64,000 bases of DNA from Synaphobranchus kaupii (Eukaryota > Chordata > Actinopteri > Anguilliformes > Synaphobranchidae), in the NCBI GenBank assembly GCA_029718625.1, contig CM056376.1:93410445-93474444 (forward strand). Reading direction: 5' to 3'. Position numbers and translations under genes: made by a program. The notes under the pieces were generated by a model. That model was not told the origin of the DNA. It saw only the letters and a list, made by a program, of their open reading frames with translations, and searched no databases. The stretch's first letter is position 1; every line of letters begins with the position of its first letter. Below, in pieces: positions 1 to 13,587 of this stretch.

Positions 1-2474
1 TTGCTTCTGCCAATCCCAGCCAGTTTGCCTAAAGCGCAGAGAGACACGGGCCAATGAATACAGCGCAGATTCATGAGCGTGCAGATCTCTGATGGGCAAG
101 GTCAACACCGCTCTAGATATGGGCCTACATACAGAGCCCCAGGGGATAGAGAGGAAGAGGGAGAGCGAAAAATGAATGGAGACAGAGCAGAACGGAGGGG
201 TGGACATAACCAGAGACTCGATACTTCATCCTCTTCATCATCTCTCGGGTTTGTGGCTCTGCTGACTCAGAAATCCGGAGCTGTGAATGTGCTGTTATTC
301 AGCAGCACTTCGCCCCATTTGTTAAAGCCTCCCTGCAAATTGCGAACGCTTGGCTATGACTGGGGCTTCGTGGAGGGGGAGGCTATTTTGAGGTCCGCTC
401 ACGTTGGCCCGTCTGCCAGCCATCCCTGCTAATCATTGCCTGTTAATGGCTTCTGTGTCCTGACAGGGCTGTTTACGTAACCAGAGCAGAATTTAGCTGG
501 GAGGAAGAAGGCAGCTTTGTGGCCCACGAAGAGGCTAAATGGTCAGATTTGCATTTACTCATGAATTTATTTGTATTTTCCTGCGTTCGTTTTTCCCATA
601 TCGTACACTTCAAATGACATCACTTTTGGCAGGCCCTCGGGCTAAAGGCTAGGTGATCACACGTGCTGTTTTGTGTGTAGCTACGCTGTTTTATACATGG
701 GGGGATTACATGACATAATGGGGGCTATTGTCTGGGTGAGGAATGCGGTGTCAGATAAGTGTAATGTTTTTGAAAACATGCAGGAACAGCACCAGAATAG
801 AAAGTGTAAGCCCCGAGCCATGTTAATTGTGTTGCTCACAGTCTGGCATACTGTATGCAAAGCCAGGAATTAACCGTGCCCCCCCCCCCCTCTTTACAAA
901 CATCGGTCACATTCCCTGGTCTCCAGTTTCCAAACAGGGAGAGGGACACTGCAGATGTCACTTGGCTTATTGCTTTAAAAAAAGCTTTCTCTGTTTCCAC
1001 TCCAGTCTTGTCTGGGCAGGCAGGATCCTCTGCTTCTCTGATTTTTCCTCACCATTTCCCCAGTTGATTTGAGTTATACTCGGCTTCACACTTTAATTAC
1101 CGCTGTAGCAAATTCACGTACGGGCGGCTCTGTGCTCATGCCTTTTCATTTTATTTTTCTTCATAAGGGTTTGAATTTCATATTTTTATTCATTACAGAA
1201 TCCTTCACACCAGCCGAACGCAGAGGGATGAATTGGCTGGTTAGCGCCGCACTGCTCTGCTGGAATGAGGTGCTCTCTCTTGGCATGCTGTGATTGTGCG
1301 GACTGCTTGTCCTCCTTTGGCATAAAAGTGAGTTTCTGGGTCCGGAGTCACAGATCAAGATCAATGGGATAGCAGAGCAAAGGAGAACAGTCTGTCAATA
1401 ATCCTGCTCACAGAAGAATCTCCTCAATTTGTGCTTCCTGCAAACCAATCACCAGTGTTAAACTGTGCAGAGGAATAATTTTTTGTCGAATTGAAAGTGC
1501 AAGACAGAGTGTGTCATCCTGTCACCAATAGGAATGGCCTTGTCCACATTTGTCATGATAGCTTTTTTCTTTTCATTTTTTCCCCCCATTTTCACAGTAC
1601 CATTGGCTGGGTAAAGAAATGAGGGAGCCCTCGGAACATTCTGCAGAAACGTAACAAGGTCGATAAGGAGGCGAGTAAACAGAATGATCGCATGCGATGA
1701 ATGCCACATCCACGTCATTATCTCTCACATCCGATGAATAAGCAACCAGGAGCAGGGGAGGGATGCAGAGAGAACGGCCAATAGGCATCCACATCGCCCC
1801 CTTCAGGCATGGCCATGTGAGATAAGCGTGTCATAAGAGCTGTAGAACTACCAGCCGTCGTCTCTTTAGATCGCACATTACCGCCGCAGCAATCTGCTGA
1901 GACTGAGCTCACCGGTGCTCTGGTTAGCAGGGACATGGTTTGGCTTGTTCAGCCCCTGCACCCACCCCCCTGCCACACGTCATGGAAAGGCAGGAAGTCT
2001 TTCGTTCACGTCCTGGAACCTCGTCTTACAAAAGAGGGAAGATAGCGATAGCGGTGGTAATGGGAGCTCACGGGTTCCTAGAAGTGGTGATTTTTCCCTT
2101 GGGAATTTAGCATGAAGGCATCCCAAGATAAAAAAAAACTAAAAAAAAGCTGCCACCCCTTCAGTTTCTCCAGCTGTGTCATCTTATCTCTCTGGAGGGG
2201 GGTGTGTTGCTTTGGGGGGGGGGCAGCAAGTCCTCCAGTCTGAGAGATGAACAAACCTTCCAGAAGAGAATGCTCATATGCCTTTTATGATTTTAAAAAG
2301 CATCAGCCTGCAAGGCGTTATTTACCTGCCTGTGAGGCTGCACTAAACTTTCAAATAAAATGAAAGGTGTATGTTCTATAACCAGCCTCAAAGGCTGGAA
2401 CTGGACCTTACCTTCTAACACTGATTGAAATGGGACAGCTCAGCCTGGTAGGAAGATGCACAGTGAACCAGTGC

Positions 2475-2920
2475 ACTTATACCCCTTTCACACCAAAGCA
2501 ACGACCCCGGGTAATACCCACGTTTGCGTAGGTGTGAAAGGGTCAACCCACGCTATCCGACCAGGGATTTACGCGGCTCGCCTTAGGTGTGTCTCGTATT
2601 TTTATTGTATGTACTGTGCACAGCAGATAGCAGGTAGCAAGCTGATTGTTGTTGGAGTGTTTGTTGAGGTATTTGTCTTGTGGGCCCAACCAGTAGTTTT
2701 GTAGCTTCTTGTTAAGATTGTTTTTAACTGTTTTAACTTTTTATTAACATTGTTTCTAAACTGTTTTTAACTTATTAAGATTGTTTTCAATTCTAATTTA
2801 CTTTTTATATAATGTCTTTCTATGTCTTATGTAAAGCGCTTTGGGTTGCCTTGTGTATGAAAATGTGCTATACAAATAAATTTGACTTCACTTCACTTGA
2901 AAGGGGTGACACTCTACGGG
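2475..2920. repeat. Foldback repeat with an L2-like 3' tail
   Basis: CCCTTTCACACC near 2483 is mirrored by GGTGTGAAAGGG near 2531, and a related TGAAAGGGGTGACA lies near 2897. Between them, 2825-2885 has the tail GTAAAGCGCTTTGGGTTGCC followed by TGCTATACAAATAAATTTGA, a form shared by many fish LINE and SINE 3' ends. It is probably a composite of a small DNA element and a retroposon tail; exact borders are uncertain. Confidence 0.5.
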
Positions 2921-4899
2921 TTACTCTACAGCAGCATAGTTATCTGACCGACCCTCGATCTTGCCACGTCTTTAACTTGTGAAGAAACGATGTTCCAAAA
3001 CCTTTATATAAGTGATGCAGACCGTAGGATATTCATGTGAATGTATATTAAAAGCGAACAACTCTGGAATTATCTTCATTTTCGCTAACTAGATTCACAG
3101 CTAGATTCACACAAGAAGAGCATTGCTCAGTTGTCACAAGTAAATAGGTTATGTAATGGTAAATAGCCTATTAAATAACAAATAATACATAAATATTTAT
3201 TTATTATATAAATTGTATAAGTAATATTATATAAATAATAACATGTCAAATTATATATGCACAATATGCATGTTTTTTATTTATTTGGCAGACCGGACTA
3301 ATCCAGAGGAATTTAGAGAGCATGTGATTGAATAGAGGGCACTAAATTTGGCTATTAGTTTTACAATGAGGTTTGTTATGGGAATAAAATAGCCAAGCTA
3401 AGGGCCAAGGTGAATAACAACCATGGTGCTTTGACTTTTGAGATTTTAATTCTTGAACAAATGCAATGTTTTATGTTATTGAAGGTAACAGACAAAAATA
3501 CTTTGTGGTTATACAGAATCACTCCTGCCTCCACCCGCTTTAAAGACTGAGACCTCAAGTGCAGCGCACTCCTTTTTTTACTGCTTGTGAGCGATCTAAT
3601 CTAACCAATATGCTTAACCGGTCAGACAGCTTAAGCACCTTCCCAGTCCCTGGAGACACAGCTGATATAAAGAGACATTAAACCTGTTGGACTGTGACTT
3701 TTCAATGACCAGGCCTAGGCAACATTGATTTACAAAGGCCAAGAAAGACAAAGATGAAGAGACACTGGAGGGAAAACATTGACTCCTGGGGCTCTTGTGG
3801 TTGGCTGTTTCATTGGGGGCCACCTTTTGCAGTCATGAAGGATTTATGAGGATGGATTTGCACATGGTCACACCTTGCTGACCAGCTCCCTCTGGAGGTG
3901 AGCGCAAAAACTGCGCCATCACCTTCAGGCACTGACATCGTTCCCTCTGACTGAACGAATAAGAAACAGCCTGTTTCCCCTGTCAAAACTGAGAGAAATA
4001 CATCGGCAAACAGAATTATGAGTTTGTCTACAATGCTGTGTAAATGTAGCTGGGAATTAATTTGGTTCTGTGGAAAGATTCATGATAAAAATCAAAACAG
4101 ACAGCAGCTATCTGCTCGCAATTTTCCAGTTTTAAATGATAACAGCTTAATGTCAGCGTCATGTCATCCATCTATTAACTCTTAATGTGACACTTTCTAT
4201 AGAGGTACAATAAATCCCATGGAGAAATAAGTGCACCATTCCAGAGACAGAGCATAAGGTGTTTAAATTATTGATATCACATTCTGTTAAGGTTGCTCAC
4301 CTCACTTTTATTTATTAATGGGAAGAGTAGGCATTACAGTGGTAGTGATAAAGTGGTATTAAGGACTTTGATCCTAGTCAATTCAAAGCGCCACCTTGGT
4401 GGTTTCTCCACAAATTAAATGCCATGTCAATGCATTGCAGTCACTGTCTGCACAGACAGCAGGTATCGGAGGATGAGAACCACTCAGGTGAGCCAGCTCG
4501 GTGGCAGAATACATTTTCTCCTTGAGATAATTGTTCCATGAGGAGCTGCTATTACAGCTGACATGTTTATCATTTAAGAAGCAGGGCCCGCCTATGAATC
4601 CAAAAGGGTAGTGATGGATGTGGAGCAGGTGGTGTCCTTACTTACGCCTCGCCTCTCTCTCTCTCAAGATGACTGACTTCAGGTCCAGCAGGAGCTAATT
4701 TACTGCTCCTCATATGGCTAATGCCTGCTGGACCCGCCCTGGCACACAGTGATTAATGCCAGGGAAAGCCCGTTTGTCACCAGGCCTGCACTCCTCTTCT
4801 GCACGGAGACAGTCTTTCTCCTCAAATCTATGAATGGCACCTATAAAACATGCAATGCTACTGTCAGGCTTGACAGCTCGACCAACAGATTCTCTACAC

Positions 4900-5352
4900 C
4901 AGTGGTTCCCAGACTCAGTTCCGGGGACCCACTGTGTATGCTGGCTTTCATTCCAATCGTTATTACAACCTCTGAATTGTAATTGTTCTTACTAAGACAA
5001 TTTTAATGCCAGTTGGCCATATTGTAGCTAGGTTTTGTCGGAAATAGTTATGACGCCATGGAGAGTAAATGTTCCCTATTCACATCCAAGAAAATGTTAT
5101 CAGACAGATCAACTAACACTTGCATTCACTGCAATGCGCTATATGAGAAATCACTGAAAGTCCATTTGTTTAAAATGAGTTCAAAGACAAAGCAAGTGAC
5201 AAGTCAAACCTCCATTGTGTTATCTTAAGCTAAAGCCTAAAACTATACTATAGAACTTAAACATGTTTCCAACAAGAATTGATCAACAGATTATGTTATA
5301 ATAAAAACCAGCATACACAGTGGGTCCCCTGGACCAAATTTGGGAACCACTG
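4900..5352. mobile_element. Non-autonomous hAT element (MITE), 453 bp
   Basis: Left end CAGTGGTTCCCAGACTC and right end TTTGGGAACCACTG are inverted repeats that extend about 45 bp, including GGGACCCACTGTGTATGCTG and its complement. CAGTGGTTCCC is a typical hAT (Charlie-like) terminus. The flanking 8-mers CTCTACAC (4892-4899) and CTCTAAGC (5353-5360) match at six of eight positions, a decayed target duplication. No coding capacity. Confidence 0.85.
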
Positions 5353-6118
5353 CTCTAAGCCATTCATGTCCAAACCGTTTGGACCAAACTTGTGGAGATA
5401 TGGCCCACATATTTTAGATGGGTTTTAGAGAACCATGTCTCAAACTTGCTCGGACTTAAATGTCAATGAAATGAGGCAAAAAAAACTCATACAATGGGCC
5501 TACTCATAGATTCACCATTTTGACCGGGCTGATTAAACTGTGCGGTCATCAATCTCTATGATGTCTGCCAGAACAAAGGGAATTTAAAGTGCAGGAAGGG
5601 AAAGGGGGATTACCCTGGTAAAAAGAGAGAGAAAGAGAACGGAGGTACGTAGGTAGCTGTATACATAGTCCTAGCAGTCGTGTTTGCTCACCTAGATAGC
5701 TGGTATGAACACTAACCCCTTCATGTGTTAAAAGCCCTACAGTACATACACTCAACACCCTATCATCTGACCCTCTACAGCACCGTACCCTGAAGATGTG
5801 TGTGCACAGGGTAAATACTGTAACATTAATCAATGCCAGGATTACCACTGCAACTTTGAGCATGTGTGTTTCACACAAACATAATATTCGTACATTTCTT
5901 TTATTATTTTTTCTTTGTTGGAGCTAGTGCTGTTATTTTATTTATTGAATGTTTCGTTTATTTTATTAATGCTTAATTAATTTTGATTAATTATCATATA
6001 ATTGATTTTCCTTTCATCATTATTTGTGAGCTCGTCAGTAGCCTACTATATCTTGTTTCTGTCGTGGCAGTAAAATTGATGTGAATTTCACTTGAAATTT
6101 GAATCTGAGAGAATAACT

Positions 6119-6178
6119 GAAAAAGAGAAAGAGAGAATGAGAGAGAGAATGAGTGAGTGAGTGAGAGAGAGAGAGATT
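6119..6178. repeat. GA-rich microsatellite
   Basis: Imperfect (GA)n with GAGAAT and GAGT variants over about 60 bases. Simple repeat, no coding role. Confidence 0.9.
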
Positions 6179-8255
6179 TCTTATTCAGACTGACTGAAGC
6201 ACTAAGCCCACGCCCACCCCTGGCCTGGCCTTCCATGCACACTGATAAATATATTGTTTCACTAAATTGATGCCAGAGCATAAATTCTCTGTGTCAAAGG
6301 CAAAAAGCAAAAACACCCACTCCGTCTCTGCAAGTGCTTTTGCCCTGGAGCTAACAGTACAGAGTGCCACTCTTCAAATGCAGCTTCTCCATCGATAGGA
6401 ATGACTGATTGCCTTGGTCTTCCTCTACAACTGTGTTTCCCCCAGGCCCTTACAGGGCGAGAGCAGATCTTTCCCATCTCGCCACATCTGGCGAGCACGG
6501 GGTCTGCAATAATGTGTTAATTCAGTGTCGACGGCCTGCATATAAATCTTTGGTACAGGATTTCTCTGGCTGACTGTGGTCTGTACTGATACCTGTTCCA
6601 ATTGCAATCGATCTGATTACTTTGTGCTGTAGGTCAAACATGGATACTTCAGTCCTGATGCATGGCTGTGTACGTGTGTGTGTACACACATACATGCATG
6701 TGTGTGAGTGCCAACTATCAAGTTATTGAGATTGACATTGAAAGTTGCAATATAAAAAAAAAAATCATTCCAAGAAATAATTGCGATTTGAAATATGCAC
6801 TGTGAATAAATGTACATTTACATCTTGTAATATTTATATATCATTTAAACATTCATTTTATTTCAGTTATGAAAGAACGTTGCATTTAATAAACCTGACA
6901 TTTGACACGTTTCCATTAAACATTAGCAATGGTAAAAAAAGATTAGCTGAGGACTAAGTATGTAATAGGCTTTGCTAATGAAGAGGAAAAGTACAAACAA
7001 TGCAAGAAAAAATGAAGGGAGAGATATGACAGGGCCTGTATTTATGTTTATATCATTTATATGAGGCAAATAATGTAAAATGATTTCACCCACTAAAACC
7101 GTTAATATGTTTTGAAAACAGTAACCTCATTAATGACAATTTAATTAAGCTCTAGAACTATCAGTTTGCTTTTTTGTGCACTGTGAAAATGATCTTGTTT
7201 TGAACCAACTGCTACAGCAGTTGCTTGTGGTCAGTATTTTTCAGTTACATCGCCATGGTAGCAGTGATGTTCATTGGTGTGATGTCGCTAGGCAACTGTC
7301 TGTTCCATGATAGAATGTGAACAGATACTGTAACTGTTTTTATATGAGTGTCTCAAGCTGTTGAATGTTTGTCACCCTGGAGGAAGATCCTCTAAATTGA
7401 ATATAATAATTGTTCATTAGAATGGTTCACTGGAGGCAAAAATATGTGTGAAGAAGCAATCTATTGATCCTAGTGTGCTGCAGTCTGTTAACTTGGAAAG
7501 GCAACCGAAGATTATACGCATTCTTTACCAGGTACTTTTTCAATGTCGAGGAGCAGTGACACACAGCAAAGTGAGAGGGGACACAGACAGATGTACGAAT
7601 GTAAAAGATAAAATATGCATACTAAATTTTACAGCAGCCTTTAGCTGCACATTCATTTGAAATGTATGCAGGATCCAGCCTCAGGTCTGGACACCTGCAT
7701 GAGATGACAGATGTAAGTGAGGATTCAGTAATGTTTGAATTATTCATTGGTTGTTCATTCTCCTTCTGAGACCTGAGAAGGTAGACAGGGAAGTCTCCGG
7801 AGATGGACACGTTCCTAACCCAGAGAGAGTGCTCGAGAATCGCCTCCATCTATCTCCTCTGAGCCTGAGAAAAAAAACAGCACCTCAGCACCCAGAACAG
7901 GTAATGCGAGAGCTCGGCACATTTTCAGGACAGTCCTGCCAGTAAAGCCTGAAGCAGGAGGTTTTACCATTTTTATGCAAAGAAAACAAACTAAGAAGGT
8001 TAGGTGGATACATGTCATCTTGAAAAATACAGTTGTGTTACAAATAATGGATGTTGCTCTTTTATAAATATGAATCCCTGCCCAGCATGAAGGCATGTTC
8101 TTAGCATCATCACCAAACATCACTAAAGCAATGTTGCGAGAAGACATTTTGTTAAAGATTGCTTATTTCTGATGCAGGGTATTGTAAAGTAGAGCTTAGG
8201 AATTGTGAAGGGGGAGAATGAGACAGACGCAGGCCCAGCCACTCCCAGCCTCCAG

Positions 8256-8416
8256 GAGAAAGGACATAAAATACATTTTCGACCATTACGCCTCCGGTAA
8301 GGACAGCCTGCACGCGAGCGGCCTGCTCCAGTTCCTCCAGAGAGACCAAGTGGAGTCTGAGGCCAATGACGCCATGGCAGAGAATCTGATTGACAAGTAT
8401 GAGATTGATGAGACAG
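8256..8416 (+). CDS. plcz1: plcz1 exon: second EF-hand lobe
   Basis: The exon starts after a CTCCAG acceptor and ends at CAG|GTGAGT. It encodes RKDIKYIFDHYASGKDSL, then LLQFLQRDQVESEAND, then LIDKYEIDE, a helical pattern matching the degenerate third and fourth EF-hands of PLC-delta and zeta. In the family these pack against the catalytic core and, in zeta, contribute to high calcium sensitivity. No canonical DxDxDG calcium loop is present, as usual for this lobe. The exon ends one base into a codon, which the next exon completes to give DETEQKNRM. The preceding exon must end two bases into a codon; I could not find it in the 8.2 kb upstream. Confidence 0.82.
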
Positions 8417-10067
8417 GTGAGTGTAGCTCCAGGGAGGAATTTATGTATCAGATCCAAGTTAATCAGCGCTCTGCTTAAAGCTTAACGGTCTTTTTCATGC
8501 AAAATCTCCCAGGCTGTCCGTTCTTATTCTTGTTCAGCAGGTGTGGAGTCATGGTCAAATACAAGAGTTGTGATACATTGGTACAGATAAGATTTTTCCT
8601 TTCTTTTTCTCCCTTTTAATAACCTTAGACAGGTAAAATGTTTCACACTATTGTGCTACTGCATGCTGGCTAACAGCACACCACCTAGGCTAAAGTCAAA
8701 TCATGACTTTCTTAATGGGACTACCTATGTGCTCTATGATCTCTTGTACTCTTGTAAGATCACAATAGTACAACATTACTGACAACGTGTGAATGTAAAA
8801 CCTGTGAGTGCCCTTCATCAACTGACGCAAAACACAGGACAATAGGAATTAGCCATAGAGAAATGTAATCGGCAACCCAGCTAAAAGACATAATCAGTTT
8901 AAGAATGTGTCCAGTTAGTCAGGTAATCCAATATTTGCATGCAGAATGTAGCTCTTCAGTGCTTTGCAAAAAAAAAAAAGTTTACGGAAGCTGTTTGCCC
9001 GAAGACAAACCTCTGATAATCCCTCTGATGGCATTTTAAATAGGCTTGGCCAGTGCAATTACAGCTGGTGAGAAGCACATTCAGTGAGGTTCACGTTGTA
9101 TTATTCTAATGGCCCTAATGCGACAAACGCAATTACACAATTGTCAAATCATCCCCCGACATCAGGTCTCCTGGTTAGTTTACGCCACGGTGACTCCATT
9201 TGTGGCGAGTCAGAAAGGGGAGAATACTAATGTGGGGATGCCATTGGCATCAGTGCAGCAAGATGAATTCAATGTCTTCGGCGGGGTTTAAGGTCTGTGT
9301 GGGAATGAACAGGAATGAAGACCTGGAATGTGAGGGAGAGTAGGAAGATCTGTTGGGGGTGGATGACTGGGTTGGGGGGTGGGGGGGCCGTCTGCTGGAT
9401 GAGAAAAGCACGGACCTCGTGAAGAGCCTCAAGATTGATCTGCTTGGATTAATTATTTGGCTAAAACACAGAATCCATACAGAATTAATCTGGGTTGGAA
9501 GGGCATGGCTTATTTAGCTCAAATATATACTTCATTTAAATGCTCGGATGCAAGCATTCCACATGGGGCAGGTCCATGCAAATAGACACTTTTCTTTTGA
9601 AAAGGTAAGTTTCTTTTGACCTGAGATGTGGACACTGACCCAGGATGCTTGAGATATCTTCAGCGATAATCAAATTAAATAGTTCTAATCTGGCATCACG
9701 TCTTGTCTCAGGTGAGAGGATTATGCAAGATCAAACAAGCTAGGAAATGAGTCACTGTGCAAGAACTGAAGTCTTCATCTTAATGTACAATAGAACACGC
9801 TATACTACAAGCATGTGGCATATTACTAATTTGCATTTGTGTGTTTTTGGCTGTGTTTTAATCTTTGTTGACAGATTCATGCAGATTTAACCAGAATACT
9901 TTTCCCTCATGAAAGAGGTTTGAATTACGTACTGTTAATGTCAAAAGAATAAGACCTAAGTTGGACAGCAGGTGGTGTAATGTGTAGAGCACTGGCAGGC
10001 AAAACTGAACATGCCCTTGAACACACATCTTTATCTCCATTTCAGTCAAATGTATTTAGACAACATG

Positions 10068-10981
10068 CAGATCCTTTCCAAAAAATTTGAATATCATGGA
10101 AAAGTTGTTTCTTTTCCATAATTCCATTCAAAAAGTGAAACTTTCATAGATTATAGATTCATTACACACAAAGTGAAATATTTCTAGCCTTTATTTGTTT
10201 CATTTTTCATAATTTTGGCTTACAGCTCCAGAAAACCCCCCAAAACAGTATTTCAAGAAATTAGAATAGTGTGTCGAAAATCAGCATTTACTTCAGTTAT
10301 TTCAGAGAATGAATGTTTTAGACTGAGTGTCACACTATCATCTAATTTACTCAAAACGCAAAGTTTATCTCAGTTTGGTTCAGTATGGGGAAGACTGCAG
10401 ACTTGACAATTGGCCAGAAGACCATCATTGACACCCTCCAGAAGATGGGTAAGCCACAAAAGGTCATCGCTAAGGAGGCTGGCTGTTCACAGAGTGCAGT
10501 GTCCAAGCATATCAATAGAAAGTTTAGTGGAAGGGGAAAATGTGGCAGGAGAAGGTGCACAAGCAAAAGAGATGACCGTAGGCTTCAGCGGATTGTCAAG
10601 CAAAGACGATTCCAAAATTTGGCGGAGATGCAGAGGGAGTGGACTGAGGCTGGAGTCAGTGCTTCAAAAACCACCACGTACAGACGTATCCGGGACATGG
10701 GCTACAACTGTCGGATTCCTCGAGTCAAGCCACTCCACTCATTCTCTGAAATAACTGAAGTAAATGCTGATTTTCAACACACTATTCTAATTTCTTGAAA
10801 TACTGTTTTGGGGGTTTTCTGGAGCTGTAAACCAAAATTATGAAAAATGAAACAAATAAAGGCTAGAAATATTTCACTTTGTGTGTAATGAATCTATAAT
10901 CTATGAAAGTTTCACTTTTTGAATGGAATTATGAAAAAAAAAAACTTTTCCATGATATTCTAATTTTTTGGAAAGGATCTG
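10068..10981 (+). mobile_element. Tc1-like transposon, internally deleted, with about 245-bp terminal inverted repeats
   Basis: CAGATCCTTTCCAAAAAATT at the left is mirrored by AATTTTTTGGAAAGGATCTG at the right. The inverted repeat continues for about 245 bp on each side (left to about 10314, right from about 10736). The right end abuts TA as expected for Tc1/mariner; the left flank is TG, a mutated TA. Only about 420 bp lie between the repeats, encoding the transposase N-terminus. The whole can fold into a long hairpin. Confidence 0.9.
10385..10735 (+). pseudogene. Tc1-like transposase, N-terminal DNA-binding part only
   Basis: The reading frame begins MGKTADLTIGQKTIIDTLQK and continues through a paired-like helix-turn-helix (VIAKEAGCSQSAVSKHINRK), a basic GRGKCGRRR linker, and a second helix-turn-helix ending TYRRIRDMGYNCRIPRVK. 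This is the bipartite DNA-binding region of Tc1/mariner transposases. The frame then runs directly into the right inverted repeat, so the whole DDE catalytic domain is missing, about 220 residues short of a full enzyme. The remaining part could at most bind element ends; it cannot transpose them. Confidence 0.88.
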
Positions 10982-11034
10982 TATATAGGAGGACTGAAAT
11001 TGCAAGAATTGTAAATGGCCTTGGATTATTCAAC

Positions 11035-13015
11035 CTGCATTTATGTTGCATCCCATAGGAAGGTTCCCTGTATGTTATTAAGGTTGCTCTAAATGTTCCC
11101 TGGTTGATGCAATGTTGAGTTTTTTTTCAGGTTCTAAGAACTTTCACACAACGTTTCTGAGGAACGTCCCTTTAACATTCCAGAAACATTCTAGGAGCAT
11201 TCCTCTTAGGTTCTAGGCACATTCTATGTAACACGAGGGTATCATTCTGGGAACATTCCTCTTGTGCTCCACGAATAGTTTATATAACATCAGGGGAACA
11301 TTCTAGAAGCATTCCATGTAACATCAAAGGGGAACATTCTCTGGGCATTCCATAAAACATCAGGGCAATGTTCTATGTTATATGAGGGTATCGTTCTGGG
11401 AACCTTCCTCTTGCTCTCCACGAACAGTTTATATAACATCAGGGGAACATTCTAGGAGCATACCATGTAACATCAGAGGGGAACATTCTCTGGGCATTTC
11501 ATAAAACATCAGGTCAACATTCTATGTAACATGAGGGCATCGTTCTGGGAACCTTCCTCTTGCGCTCTACAGACAGCTTATATAACATTAGAGGAACATT
11601 CTAGGAGCATTCCATGGAACATCAGAGGAATGTTCTATGTAACATTAGGGTATCTTTCTGGGAACCTTCCTCTTTTGCTCTATGAACAGTTTATATAACA
11701 TCAGGGGAACATTCTAAGAGCATTCCATATAACATCAGAGGGGAATATTCTCTGGGCATTCCATAAAACATCAGGGCAACGTTCTATGTAACATCAGGGT
11801 ATCGTTCTGGGAACCTTCCTCTTGCGCTCTACGAACAGTTTATATAACATCAGAGGAGTATTCTAGGAGCATTCCATGAAACATCAGGGGAACATTCTAT
11901 GTAACACGAGGGTAACGTTCTGAGAACCTTCCTCTGGCGTTCTAAGAGTATTCTATATAATATGAGGGGAACATTCTCTGGGCATTCCATAAAACATAAG
12001 GGCAACGTTCTATGTAACATGAGGATAACATTCTGGGAACTTTCCTCTTGTGCTCTACGAACATTTTCTATAACATCAGGGGAAGATTCTAGGAGCATTT
12101 CATGAAACATCAGGGGAACATTCTATGTAACACAAGGGTAACGTTCTGGGAACCTTCCTCTGGCGTTCTAAGAGTATTCTGTATAATATGAGGGGAACAT
12201 TCTCTGGGCATTCCATAAAACATAAGGGCAACGTTCTACGTAACATGAGGATAACATTCTGGGAACCTTCCTCTTGTGCTCTATGAACATTTTCTATAAC
12301 ATCAGGGGAACATTCTAGGAGCATTTCATGAAACATCAGAGGAACGTTCTATGTAACACGAGAGTATCATTCTGGGATCTTTCCTCTTGCGCTCTACGAA
12401 CAGTTTATGTAACATCAGGGGAGCATTCTAGGAGCATTCCATGAAACACCAGGGGGACATTCTATGTAACATGAGGGTAATGTTCTGGGAACCTTCCTCT
12501 GGCGTTCTAAGAGTATTCTATATAATATGAGGGGAACATTTTCTGGGCATTCCATAAAACATAAGGGCAATGTTCTACGTAACATGAGGATAACATTCTG
12601 GGATCTTTCCTCTTGCGCTTTATGAACAGTTTATGTAACATCAGGGGAGCATTCTAGGAGCATTCCATGAAACACCAGGGGGACATTCTATGTAACATGA
12701 GGGTAACGTTCTGGGAACCTTCCTCTGGCGTTCTAAGAGTATTCTATATAATATGAGGGGAACATTCTCTGGGCATTCCATAAAACATTAGAGCATCGTT
12801 CTACGTAACATGAGGGTAACGTTCTGGGAACCTTCCTCTTGCGCTCTACAAACATTGTATATAACATCAGTGCAACATTCTTGGTACATTCCATGTAACA
12901 TAGGGGGAATGTTCTGGGAACCTTCCTCTTGTGTTCTTAAAACATTCAATATGACGTTCCAGGAATGTGCCAGGAACATTCTATATAACATTAGGGGGAC
13001 GCTCATTTAAAAGGT
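11035..13015. repeat. Tandem array 1: GAACATTC-rich minisatellite
   Basis: About 2 kb of nested repeats built from short phrases such as GGAACATTCTAGGAGCATTC, AACATCAGGGGAAC and GGGAACCTTCCTCTTGCGCT. A larger unit of about 226 bp is visible between 11881 and 12107. Copies are diverged by point changes. Minus-strand frames at 11850-12110 and 12100-12336 are translations of the repeat and are not genes. A stray unit at 13690-13735 suggests that 13.02-13.69 kb was inserted into the array. Confidence 0.9.
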
Positions 13016-13254
13016 TTAAATGCAGGGGCTAAGTGCCTAACACAAGGGCTCGCCATTAGTAAGTTTTTGCATTTTGGCTTTATTAGACAGTATTTAGTGA
13101 TGACTAATAGGGAAGCAAGGTTGGAAACCTTTGAGAATCATAGCTGAGATAGGCATAGGCTGAATGTAAGTCCACAGCTTTCAGGTTACGGTACACAGTG
13201 CAATGCAATGAGGGTGCAAGGACACTCCAGGGGGAGTTCGATAACAATTTCCAT

Positions 13255-13365
13255 ACAACGTTTACACTTACCCACTTTAAACCCTGCCGATGCCGGGACT
13301 CGAACTTGTAATCCTTTCGTCAAGAGCTTGCGCCTCTGCCCATTACACGACGGTCTTGTGACGAC
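13255..13365 (-). repeat. Probable tRNA-derived SINE head
   Basis: On the minus strand, GTTCGAGTCCC at 13305-13295 fits the polymerase III B box. TGTAATGGGCAGAGGC upstream (about 13350) resembles a degenerate A box at tRNA-like spacing. The acceptor stem does not pair, so this is not a tRNA gene. Confidence 0.55.
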
Positions 13366-13587
13366 AGAGCTCCACTCTACCAATAACGTAGGACTTTGGT
13401 TGTACCAGACCTTTGCCAAAGAATACTTGTATTTTCAATTGTATTCATAAATATTACATTACCAATTAGGAGAACTAATGAGGAATGAAATCTCAAACGT
13501 TTTTTATCTTGAGAATTTTTTGCTTTCACTTGAATTGTGTTCAATTGGCTAAAACTATATTTCTGGCCCTTAACTAAAACCTACAGA

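Larger units (their letters stand above)
1..8255. other. Upstream region or 5' intron; no exon recognised
   Basis: No open frame here resembles EF-hand 1-2 or any other protein I know. The stretch contains an L2-like/foldback repeat (2475-2920), a hAT MITE (4900-5352), a GA-rich microsatellite (6119-6178) and a short GT/CA tract (6668-6712). An AT-rich patch lies at 3180-3290. The first 650 bases look non-repetitive and may be conserved noncoding DNA, but that cannot be tested here. Confidence 0.6.

Noticed and set aside
11850..12336. Pair of similar minus-strand open frames in array 1
   Set aside because: They are the same tandem unit translated twice, with no start context or homology.
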